Positions 1 to 5,385 of a DNA stretch of 5,385 bases are shown piece by piece (positions within the stretch are counted from its first letter, which is position 1; each line of letters begins with the position of its first letter). The stretch comes from Planctomycetia bacterium (GTDB lineage: Bacteria > Planctomycetota > Phycisphaerae > Phycisphaerales > SM1A02), in assembly GCA_005799475.1 (NCBI GenBank), contig SYGQ01000199.1, forward strand, positions 1-5,385, read 5' to 3'. The translations under genes and the position numbers were made by a program. Under the pieces are notes generated by a model that was not told the origin of the DNA, searched no databases, and was given only the letters and a program-made list of their open reading frames with translations.

Positions 1-63
1 ACCGAAGACTACAGGCGGCTCCTTGGCAATCGTCCAAACCCATGCCACAATAGCGACTCGCAC

Positions 64-360
64 ATGGTGCAGCCAGCGCTCATCACGGTCCTGATCACGC
101 TCGCCGCACTCTGCGCGCCGTTGGCGTGTTCCGTCAGCGTGAGTGCGTTCACCACGAACGAACGACTCTGTGTGGGTGACAGACACGGCGGACGAGAGTC
201 TCTCTGTGTCTTCGACACCGAGACGCCCACGCGACGGATCGCACTCGACACGCTGACCACACGATCCCGCGTTGACGGCGATGCCACGACGGCGTGGCCG
301 AGCACCGCGGTCCGAACGCTGCTGGCCTCTGGCCCGCCACCCACCTCGACGCGCTGCTAG
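64..360 (+). CDS. Possible small secreted or membrane-anchored protein, unknown function
   Basis: I do not recognise this 98-residue product. After Met-Val-Gln-Pro comes a hydrophobic stretch at about residues 5-24 (ALITVLITLAALCAPLAC), which resembles a signal peptide or membrane anchor. The rest is polar and rich in Thr, Arg and Ser. The N-terminal region before the hydrophobic stretch has no Lys or Arg, which is unusual for a signal peptide. The frame is open back to position 1, where 21 further codons include several Arg, so the real start may lie upstream and this may be the tail of a longer protein. About 78% of third codon positions are G or C, which fits coding. However, an antisense frame at 9-344 shares the same third positions, so this does not settle the strand. 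No clear Shine-Dalgarno precedes the ATG. It ends 92 bases before secA in the same direction. Confidence 0.3.
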   Translation: MVQPALITVLITLAALCAPLACSVSVSAFTTNERLCVGDRHGGRESLCVFDTETPTRRIALDTLTTRSRVDGDATTAWPSTAVRTLLASGPPPTSTRC

Positions 361-417
361 GTCCTACGGGGCACTCGGCCCCCCTTCGCGTCGTCCTTCT
401 CCACATTCCGATCCATG

Positions 418-433
418 CGCGCCTGAGTGCGCG
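418..433 (+). repeat. Short GC hairpin in the secA leader
   Basis: CGCGC (418-422) and GCGCG (429-433) can pair across a six-base loop, 19 bases before the secA ATG. Such a stem could affect translation start, but in GC-rich DNA five-base stems are common by chance. The rest of 361-452 shows no clear promoter, and only a weak purine run (AGAGA, 443-447) sits before the ATG. Confidence 0.2.
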
Positions 434-452
434 TTCCACTCCAGAGACTTCA

Positions 453-2372
453 ATGCCAATTCCCGTCCTTGACTTCGTGATCCGCAAGACGTTCGGCACC
501 CACAACCAGCGCATGGTGCGCCGCTACCTGCGCATTGTCGACAAGGTCAACGACCTTGAGACGAGATTCGCCGCGATGACCGACCCGGAGTTGGCCGCGA
601 TGACGCCCATTTTCCGAGAGCGCATCGCCAAGGGGGAACGCCCCTACGACATGATTCCCGAGATCTTCGCGGTCGCTCGCGAAGCCATGGATCGCGGCGT
701 CGGAATCCGCAACATCTTCAATCCGACAGTGAACTTCGATCCCACGACGCTGCCCCCGGAGGCGCGCGCAGCGTTCGACGAGACGCGCGCGATCATGGCC
801 GCGACGAGCCCGCGCGATCCCGTGGGCGACCTGCTCGGATGCCGCGCAATGGTCGAGGCGTGGCAGTTCGTCGACATTCCGCCCGTCGTGTACCACGCGG
901 TCCGTGCGCTCCTGCCCGAGAGCCGTCCGCCATTTCGCGCGCGGCCCTTTGATGTCCAGCTCATCGGCGGCATCGTCCTGAGCGAGGGGCGCATTGCCGA
1001 AATGAAGACCGGTGAAGGCAAGACGATCGTCGCACCATTGGCCTGCTATCTCGCCGCGTGCGAGAACAAGCAGGTCCATGTTGTCACCGTCAACGACTAC
1101 CTCGTCCAGCGCGATCGCGACTGGACCTTCCCCTTCCACCGGGCGCTGGGGCTGCGCGTGGGTGCGATCCACCCGATGCACCTCCAGTCGCACGCCGAAA
1201 AAGTTGCCGCCTACCAGTGCGATGTGGTCTACGGCACGACCAGCGAGTTCGGATTCGACTACCTGCGCGACAACATGAAACTTCGCGCGCAGGATCAGGT
1301 GCAGAAGCGACGCGACTATGCGATTGTCGACGAGGTGGACTCCACCCTCATCGACGAGGCGCGCACGCCGCTCATCATCTCGGGGCCCGCGCACAATCGA
1401 CAGCCCCGCTACGACCTTGCCGACCGGCTCGCGCGGCACTTGGCGGCGCGTCAGCGCGAGTGGCAATCCGCCGACGACACCGTGCAGAAGTGTCGCGCCA
1501 CCATTGCCGGCACCGAGGGAGAGATCCGCAATGCCCGCGAGAAGACTGGTGTTCCTGAGCTCAAGAAGCGCCTCGACGAGGCCCGCAAGCGGCTGCCCAC
1601 GCTCGAGCGCGACCGCGACCGCTTCACGCAGTACTACGAACTTGAGTTGGACAAGAAGCGCGCCACGCTCACACACGACGGCATCGAAGAGGCGCAGCGC
1701 GAGGCGAAGCTCGGCTCGTTCTATGTCGGCGAGAACATGGACATGCCGCATCTGCTTGAGCAGGCGGTCCGTGCGCACACGGTTTACCAGCGCGATCGCG
1801 ACTATGTCGTCGCCCCCGACGACGACGGACAGGTGGGCGTCGTCATCGTGGACCAGAACACGGGCCGCAAAATGGTCGGGCGGCAGTGGTCCGATGGCCT
1901 ACACCAAGCGGTCGAGGCCAAAGAAGGTGTGCGAATCAAGGAAGAGACGCAGACGATGGCGACGATCACCATCCAGAACTTCTACAAGCTCTACAAGCGC
2001 CTCGCCGGAATGACGGGGACCGCCGACACGGAGGCGACGGAGTTCCACGAGATTTACCAGCTCACGGTCGTGTCCATCCCGACCAATGTCCCTGTCGTGC
2101 GCTTCGACCAGCAAGATCTCGTGTTCATTTCCCAGAAGGACAAGTGGGAGCGAATCGTCGACGAGATCGCTCGCATCCATGACACCGGTGCGCCAGTTCT
2201 CGTGGGCACGACCAGCGTCGAGAAGAGCGAACTCCTCAGCCGCATGCTCACCGAACGGCGAGGCATCAAGCACGAAGTCCTCAATGCCAAGCACCACGAA
2301 CGAGAGGCGGAGATCATCGCTGGCGCCGGCCAACTTGGCGCGGTGATGATCGCCACGAACATGGCCGGGTGA
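453..2372 (+). CDS. secA: Preprotein translocase ATPase SecA, N-terminal 639 residues, ending at an in-frame TGA
   Basis: SecA is the cytoplasmic ATPase motor that pushes preproteins through SecYEG. The ATG at 453 is chosen because MPIPVLDFVIRKTFGTHNQR matches the usual SecA N-terminus; an in-frame ATG at 294 would add 53 residues of non-SecA sequence. Visible in order: an insertion of about 78 residues (83-163) before RPFDVQLIGG; Walker A TGEGKT at 186-191; TVNDYLVQRD (212-221); Walker B DEVD at 293-296; RTPLIISG (304-311); the preprotein cross-linking domain (about 312-460), enlarged by a charged, probably coiled-coil stretch at 332-405; VDQNTGR (466-472), where most SecAs have VDE-x-TGR; WSDGLHQAVEAKEGV (479-493); AGMTGTADTEATEF (518-531); and NBD2 up to ATNMAG at 634-639. 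The frame then meets TGA exactly where the conserved Arg belongs. As written, the product would lack the rest of NBD2, the helical scaffold and the C-terminus, and should not work as a translocase. It forms one locus with 2373-4625 in the same frame. Family assignment is very secure; whether the stop is real is not. Confidence 0.95.
   Translation: MPIPVLDFVIRKTFGTHNQRMVRRYLRIVDKVNDLETRFAAMTDPELAAMTPIFRERIAKGERPYDMIPEIFAVAREAMDRGVGIRNIFNPTVNFDPTTLPPEARAAFDETRAIMAATSPRDPVGDLLGCRAMVEAWQFVDIPPVVYHAVRALLPESRPPFRARPFDVQLIGGIVLSEGRIAEMKTGEGKTIVAPLACYLAACENKQVHVVTVNDYLVQRDRDWTFPFHRALGLRVGAIHPMHLQSHAEKVAAYQCDVVYGTTSEFGFDYLRDNMKLRAQDQVQKRRDYAIVDEVDSTLIDEARTPLIISGPAHNRQPRYDLADRLARHLAARQREWQSADDTVQKCRATIAGTEGEIRNAREKTGVPELKKRLDEARKRLPTLERDRDRFTQYYELELDKKRATLTHDGIEEAQREAKLGSFYVGENMDMPHLLEQAVRAHTVYQRDRDYVVAPDDDGQVGVVIVDQNTGRKMVGRQWSDGLHQAVEAKEGVRIKEETQTMATITIQNFYKLYKRLAGMTGTADTEATEFHEIYQLTVVSIPTNVPVVRFDQQDLVFISQKDKWERIVDEIARIHDTGAPVLVGTTSVEKSELLSRMLTERRGIKHEVLNAKHHEREAEIIAGAGQLGAVMIATNMAG
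2370..2372 (+). other. secA: In-frame TGA at the conserved Arg of NMAG(R)GTDI in secA
   Basis: The codons read ATG GCC GGG TGA GGC ACC GAC ATC, that is M-A-G-stop-G-T-D-I. SecA proteins have Arg here (Arg509 in E. coli numbering, from memory), part of the nucleotide-responsive face of NBD2. A single C-to-T change from CGA gives TGA, and CGA is a common Arg codon in this gene. The 639 codons before and 750 codons after are free of stops and strongly SecA-like, so the lesion is isolated and either recent or a sequence error. Confidence 0.97.
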
Positions 2373-2414
2373 GGCACCGACATCAAGCTCGGCGCCACGA
2401 CGGCGCAGACGCTG

Positions 2415-4625
2415 GTGGACCACTGGAAACGGCGCGACCTCGCTCCGCGCGATGCAGAGCCTGCCGAGGGCGAACCGGCGTGCATGGCGCGCATCCATCG
2501 ACACCTAGCGACGAAATCACTCGGCCTCGACGCCAAGGCACTCGCCGAGCTCGACGATGCCTCTGTGCGTCGACAACTCCTCGAGCACTGGGTCGTCGAA
2601 GCGCGCGGCCACAGCGAGAAGAAGGTCAAAGGCATGGCCGTGGCACAACTCGAAGACGAACTCGATCATGCGGGTTGGTCCATTCATCGGCTCCGATTCG
2701 TGGCATCGGTCCAGGAACTCGGCGGCCTCCATGTCGTCGGAACCGAACGACACGAGAGTCGGCGGATCGACAATCAACTCCGCGGCCGTTCCGGTCGCCA
2801 AGGAGACAGCGGCCACTCGCGCTTCTACCTTGCGCTCGACGACGAACTCATGAAGATGTTCGCCGGCCGGACAACGCTCAATGTCCTCAGTTCACTGGGG
2901 ATGAAGGAGGGCGATGCACTCGAGGCACCAATGCTTTCGCGCGCGGTCGAGCGAGCGCAGCGCAAGGTCGAGGAGCGCAACTTCCAGATCCGGAAGACGA
3001 TTCTCGAATACGACGAGCCGATGGAAGTGCAACGGCGCGAGTTCTACGGCCGTCGACAGCCGATCCTTGAGGGCAAGGGGATCCGCGATTCGGTCCTCAG
3101 TGATGTCGAGAAGGCCGTCGCCGATGCGGCGGTGACCTATCTCGCGGCCGACCATGTTCCTGGCTGCATTTCGCAGTGGGTCTTCGAGGCCTACGGCGTC
3201 ATGGTCGACGCCGAGCGCTTCAAGAAGAAGGACCGCGAGCAGATCTTGAAGACCATCGCGACCGACACGATCGAAGAGGCGTCCTCCCAGATCAACATCA
3301 CCATTGGCGAGTACCTCCCGGAAGAGGGCGATGAGTCGACATGGGATCGCGAAGGTGTGATCGGCTGGGCGAAGGCGACCTACGGCGCGGAGATCACCCC
3401 CGAGTTCATCGACGAACAGGGGCGAAGTGGTGTCATCCGTCGCATCGAGGAGGCCGTGGAGTCACGGTTCGCCGCGATTGATCTCTCGCCTCTCGAACCC
3501 TACCTGCAGCCCGGGTACGGCACGCAGGAACTGCTCAACTGGGCGACCGCAATGGTCGGGCGGCCACTTGATGCCGCTCTGCTCGAGGGCGTGCGCGAAG
3601 TGGCCGAGGCCACGACGCGGTTGCAGGATGCCATTCGCGCGGCCTACCGACAACGCGAAATCGAGTACCCGATCGACTTCGCCATCGAGTTCACCAATGT
3701 CAACATTCAGCAGTACCCGGAGGCGGCACTCACGCAGTTCTGCGGATGGGCACGGGGCCGTTATGAGGTCGACTGGCAACCGAATGCGCTCCCTTCAACC
3801 GACCCGGCGACGCTTCGCGCGATGCTCCTCGAAGAGGGACGGAAATGGGATGCCGCCAAGATCGCTGAGCGAGTCGGCCGGATTCTGGCCCAGGCTCGGG
3901 TCGATGCCCAACCCAGCGACGCCGCGGATCCGAAAGAAGCGATCGCCGTGGCACTCGAAGCATGGCTCGTGAAGCATGTCATGTTGCGGCCGCCAGCGGA
4001 CGAACGCGTGGCGCTGCGCGAAGATCCAGAGAAGTACCTGAATGCGCGATTCGCGCGGCTCATGCGCGAGGAACTCGAGCAGTTCGAGCGATTCGTGCTG
4101 CTTCAGATCCTCGATCAGTCGTGGAAGGATCACCTGCACACGATGGATCAGACGCGCGACTCGATCTCGTTCCGCTCGTTCAGCCAGAAGGACCCGCGGA
4201 TCGAGTTCAAGAAGGAGTCGTCGCGCAACTTTGGTGAAATGCTCGAGCGCGTGCGCGAGCGCGTCACGGATCTTGTCTTCAAGGGGAAGCTCTCCCCGCA
4301 GCCCATGCGACCGCCGCCGGGCGCAGCGCCCGCCGCGGCACCGCAGGGTGCCGCAGCACCGTCCCCCGCGGGCGACGCCGCGCCTTCGGCGGGTATCGCC
4401 GCGCAAGTTCCCAAGACCGAACAGGACGCAGACATCGAACTGGCCGAGCGCGCGGGATCGCCGTCGGGGGTTGCCGCGAAGGCCGTGGCAGCGGGCGCGA
4501 GCGCGCTGAGATCGGCCGCACGCACTCCAGTGGTTCCCGATGGCGCACCGATGGCGGTCGGTCGCAACGAGCCGTGCCCGTGTGGCTCAGGCAAGAAGTT
4601 CAAAGCCTGCTGCGGAAAGAAGTGA
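2415..4625 (+). CDS. secA: Preprotein translocase SecA, C-terminal portion, same frame after the TGA
   Basis: Homology resumes directly after the TGA at 2373 with GTDIKLG; 2415 is only the first GTG in frame, has no ribosome site, and lies inside the domain, so an independent start is unlikely. Numbered from the ATG at 453, this part holds an enlarged NBD2 segment (648-756), then GGLHVVGTERHESRRIDNQL (757-776) and RGRSGRQGD (777-785), the motif with the ATPase arginine finger. Next are the scaffold helix around AQRKVEERNFQIRKTILEYD (835-854), about 350 residues before LLQILDQSWKDHL (1216-1228) where E. coli has roughly 120, and SQKDPRIEFKKES (1244-1256). A Pro/Ala-rich linker covers about 1281-1368. 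The end is a SEC-C zinc motif, CPCGSG...CC, with Cys at 1375, 1377, 1386 and 1387; most SecAs end it with Cys-His. This motif binds zinc and helps contact SecB or the ribosome in studied species. The whole protein would be 1390 residues against about 900 in E. coli. Its natural stop is also TGA. Confidence 0.93.
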   Translation: MDHWKRRDLAPRDAEPAEGEPACMARIHRHLATKSLGLDAKALAELDDASVRRQLLEHWVVEARGHSEKKVKGMAVAQLEDELDHAGWSIHRLRFVASVQELGGLHVVGTERHESRRIDNQLRGRSGRQGDSGHSRFYLALDDELMKMFAGRTTLNVLSSLGMKEGDALEAPMLSRAVERAQRKVEERNFQIRKTILEYDEPMEVQRREFYGRRQPILEGKGIRDSVLSDVEKAVADAAVTYLAADHVPGCISQWVFEAYGVMVDAERFKKKDREQILKTIATDTIEEASSQINITIGEYLPEEGDESTWDREGVIGWAKATYGAEITPEFIDEQGRSGVIRRIEEAVESRFAAIDLSPLEPYLQPGYGTQELLNWATAMVGRPLDAALLEGVREVAEATTRLQDAIRAAYRQREIEYPIDFAIEFTNVNIQQYPEAALTQFCGWARGRYEVDWQPNALPSTDPATLRAMLLEEGRKWDAAKIAERVGRILAQARVDAQPSDAADPKEAIAVALEAWLVKHVMLRPPADERVALREDPEKYLNARFARLMREELEQFERFVLLQILDQSWKDHLHTMDQTRDSISFRSFSQKDPRIEFKKESSRNFGEMLERVRERVTDLVFKGKLSPQPMRPPPGAAPAAAPQGAAAPSPAGDAAPSAGIAAQVPKTEQDADIELAERAGSPSGVAAKAVAAGASALRSAARTPVVPDGAPMAVGRNEPCPCGSGKKFKACCGKK

Positions 4626-4637
4626 AATCACTCTCGC

Positions 4638-4643
4638 TATACT
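4638..4643 (+). promoter_or_regulatory. Candidate -10 box for the tRNA-Lys gene
   Basis: TATACT lies 17 bases before the first base of the tRNA, in an AT-richer patch just after the secA stop. No good TTGACA-like element is seen 17 bases further upstream, where the sequence is the end of secA (GAAAGA). Spacing to the tRNA suits a short 5' leader. The call rests on one hexamer only. Confidence 0.35.
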
Positions 4644-4660
4644 TCGCACCCACTTCAGTC

Positions 4661-4733
4661 GCCTCCTGAGCTCAGTTGGTAGAGCAGCTGACTCTTTATG
4701 AGCGGGTCGAAGGTTCGAGTCCGTCAGGGGGCA
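4661..4733 (+). tRNA. tRNA-Lys, anticodon CUU, with stem mismatches
   Basis: A full cloverleaf can be drawn. The acceptor arms GCCTCCT (4661-4667) and AGGGGGC (4726-4732) pair with one G-U. The D arm is GCTC/GAGC around AGTTGGTA. The anticodon arm is GCTGA (4687-4691), loop CTCTTTA (4692-4698), TGAGC (4699-4703). The variable loop is GGGTC, and the T arm is GAAGG (4709-4713), TTCGAGT, CCGTC (4721-4725). The anticodon CTT at 4694-4696 reads the lysine codon AAG, and U33 is present. The discriminator base is A, and CCA is not encoded. Three things are unusual: a G-G mismatch at pair 30-40 (4690/4700), an A-G mismatch at pair 51-63 (4711/4723), and T instead of a purine at position 37 (4697). 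Typical bacterial tRNA-Lys(CUU) has AATCAGC and CCTTC at these places. It is either a real gene with base errors or a decaying copy. Confidence 0.85.
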
Positions 4734-4744
4734 TTGCCTCGCTT

Positions 4745-4782
4745 CGCAGGGAATCCCAAAGGATTCCATCGAATGCCCTGCG
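4745..4782 (+). repeat. Hairpin 11 bases after the tRNA
   Basis: GGAATCC (4750-4756) and GGATTCC (4761-4767) pair perfectly across the loop CAAA. Just outside, CGCAG (4745-4749) can pair with CTGCG (4778-4782), leaving a ten-base bulge on the 3' side. No T run follows on either strand, so it is not a classical terminator. It could be a 3' processing or stability element of the tRNA transcript, or part of a separate RNA. Confidence 0.5.
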
Positions 4783-4818
4783 TCCTTGAAGGCGCAGGTT
4801 GGTGCGGATCGATCGGCT

Positions 4819-4837
4819 CGCGTGGACGCGCACTTTT
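4819..4837 (+). terminator. Weak candidate terminator downstream of tRNA-Lys
   Basis: CGCG (4819-4822) and CGCG (4827-4830) enclose the loop TGGA, then CAC and TTTT (4834-4837). A wider alternative pairs GTGCG (4802-4806) with CGCAC (4829-4833) directly before TTTT. Both stems are short and the T run is only four bases long. It is the only stem-plus-T-run I see after the tRNA. Confidence 0.2.
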
Positions 4838-4985
4838 GGTGGAAAACCCTCCGGCCGGACTCGGGGTTCACGCCCTGCTCGCAAGTCGCCTGTTCAATCC
4901 GCCGACTCGAGATCACCTGCTGATGATTCCAACGGCCATGGCGTGAGGTGAGCAGTCCGAAACGCGCATGATCGAACGAGCCCAT

Positions 4986-5031
4986 CATGGTTCCAGCGAC
5001 CTCAACAAGCGCGTTGTCGCGTGGAACCATG
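4986..5031. repeat. Long imperfect inverted repeat (15 bp arms, one bulged base)
   Basis: The left arm CATGGTTCCAGCGAC (4986-5000) pairs with the right arm GTCGC-G-TGGAACCATG (5016-5031), with only G5021 unpaired. Inside, AAC (5004-5006) and GTT (5013-5015) can add three pairs, with the bases CTC bulged and a loop AAGCGC. No T run flanks it on either strand. Possible roles are a REP-like palindrome, a protein-binding operator or an RNA element; the sequence does not decide between them. Confidence 0.65.
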
Positions 5032-5172
5032 CAGCACGAATCCGATGCGCCACGGTGGCCCAGGATCTCGGTCTTGAGCGCGGCGATGGGATGATCAGCG
5101 ACTGGGTCCTCGGCCACCCCCGCGGCCTCGGCGCAAGGTCGTCTGGGGAGCCCCCGCCGCGAGGTGAAGCGC

Positions 5173-5385
5173 CTACCGCACGAGCACGAACATGAGGCCG
5201 CTGAGTGTGAGCGCGGTCAGGACCACGGCCAGCACGATCGCGAAGCGAATTGTCTTCCGACCTGGGCTCCGCGCATTCCCGCGTTCATCGTCCCACTGAA
5301 ACGCGTGGCACTTCGGGCAGATGTCAGCCTCATCGTGCATCTGATGCCGACACTCATGGCATCGACGCGTTTGCGCGCGCGAGAA
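5173..5385 (-). CDS. Small zinc-ribbon membrane protein, 3' part only
   Basis: The minus-strand frame enters at the window edge with no start codon and ends in TAG at 5173-5175, giving 70 visible residues. Counting from the edge, CHEC at 9-12 and CPKC at 23-26 form two CxxC knuckles ten residues apart, the pattern of a small zinc ribbon. A short polar linker (FQWDDERGNARSPGRK, about 29-46) follows. Then comes one hydrophobic helix at about 49-68 (AIVLAVVLTALTLSGLMFVL), ending in Val-Arg. The basic residues before the helix (RSPGRKTIR) predict a cytoplasmic zinc ribbon tethered by a C-terminal anchor, by the positive-inside rule. Small proteins of this layout are common in bacteria and mostly uncharacterised, so no function is given. 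It converges on the tRNA and secA. Only a few residues are probably missing, since CxxC proteins of this kind usually start close to the first knuckle, but that is a guess. Confidence 0.75.
   Translation of the reverse strand, partial: FSRAQTRRCHECRHQMHDEADICPKCHAFQWDDERGNARSPGRKTIRFAIVLAVVLTALTLSGLMFVLVR

Larger units (their letters stand above)
4734..5172. other. 439-base intergenic stretch with no convincing gene
   Basis: Between the tRNA and the minus-strand zinc-ribbon gene several open frames exist on both strands, but none has a recognisable domain, signal or ribosome site. The longest minus-strand frame runs on through the tRNA, which marks it as spurious. What is visible is structure: a hairpin at 4745-4782, a weak stem followed by TTTT at 4819-4837, and a long imperfect palindrome at 4986-5031. 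An uncharacterised non-coding RNA is possible but not shown. Confidence 0.5.

Noticed and set aside
294..452. SecA starting at the in-frame ATG at 294, with 53 extra residues
   Set aside because: The added residues show no SecA similarity, and the family N-terminus matches from the ATG at 453.
450..1778. Long minus-strand frame of 442 codons
   Set aside because: It lies antisense to secA, shares its GC-rich third positions, and its product is low-complexity in Leu, Val, Arg and Ala with no domain. It is a shadow of secA.
2370..2406. Selenocysteine insertion: UGA followed by a stem GCGCC/GGCGC at 2392-2406
   Set aside because: The stem is about the right distance for a bacterial SECIS, but the loop ACGAC lacks the needed GU features, and the family has Arg, not Cys, at this site. 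A five-base GC stem is expected by chance here.
2370..4625. Two separate functional SecA proteins made from one locus
   Set aside because: The break falls inside the NBD2 core between MAG and GTDI, not at a domain border, and the first GTG in frame after it has no ribosome site.
4661..4733. The odd tRNA acting as a suppressor that reads the secA UGA
   Set aside because: Its anticodon is CUU, which cannot pair with UGA. No shifted folding gave an anticodon that reads UGA while keeping U33.
4587..5117. Minus-strand frame containing LTDSNLRPAHKES and ALPTELRR
   Set aside because: These strings are the well-known false translation of antisense tRNA genes, here tRNA-Lys. The frame at 4696-4884 ending DGLEPSTRS is the same artefact.
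4968..5195. Plus-strand 75-codon frame
   Set aside because: No ribosome site or recognisable domain; it runs through the palindrome and overlaps the better-supported minus-strand zinc-ribbon gene.
1..5385. CRISPR array, insertion sequence, integrase or phage attachment duplication at the tRNA
   Set aside because: No regularly spaced repeats, no transposase or integrase frame, and no second copy of the tRNA 3' end were seen in the window.

Overview
The window looks like a piece of a high-GC bacterial chromosome, most likely a planctomycete of the Phycisphaerae type. This rests mainly on the secA gene: its first ~80 residues and its very large insertions resemble, from memory, SecA of that group. 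Third codon positions are mostly G or C. No mobile element, CRISPR array or rRNA is visible.

Layout: positions 1-360 hold a frame, open from the window edge, that could encode a small secreted or membrane-anchored protein (weak call). Positions 361-452 are the secA leader. Positions 453-4625 are one secA reading frame of 1391 codons, broken by a single in-frame TGA at 2370-2372. That codon replaces the conserved Arg of the helicase motif NMAG(R)GTDI. Frame and conservation continue intact on both sides. A tRNA-Lys(CUU) gene follows at 4661-4733; it has two stem mismatches and an unusual base at position 37. Positions 4734-5172 contain no convincing gene but have two clear inverted repeats. 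At the right edge, on the minus strand, is the 3' part of a small zinc-ribbon protein with one C-terminal membrane helix (5173-5385); its start lies outside the window.

How it fits together: SecA is the ATPase that drives preproteins through SecYEG, and tRNA-Lys is a housekeeping gene. The main point of interest is the TGA. Because secA is normally essential and the rest of the frame is conserved, a sequence-consensus error or a very recent C-to-T mutation is likelier than a new decoding rule. The same gene also ends with TGA right after its normal C-terminal zinc motif, which argues against genome-wide UGA recoding. The odd bases in the nearby tRNA are further reason to question base accuracy. 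I do not see a convincing new biological system here.
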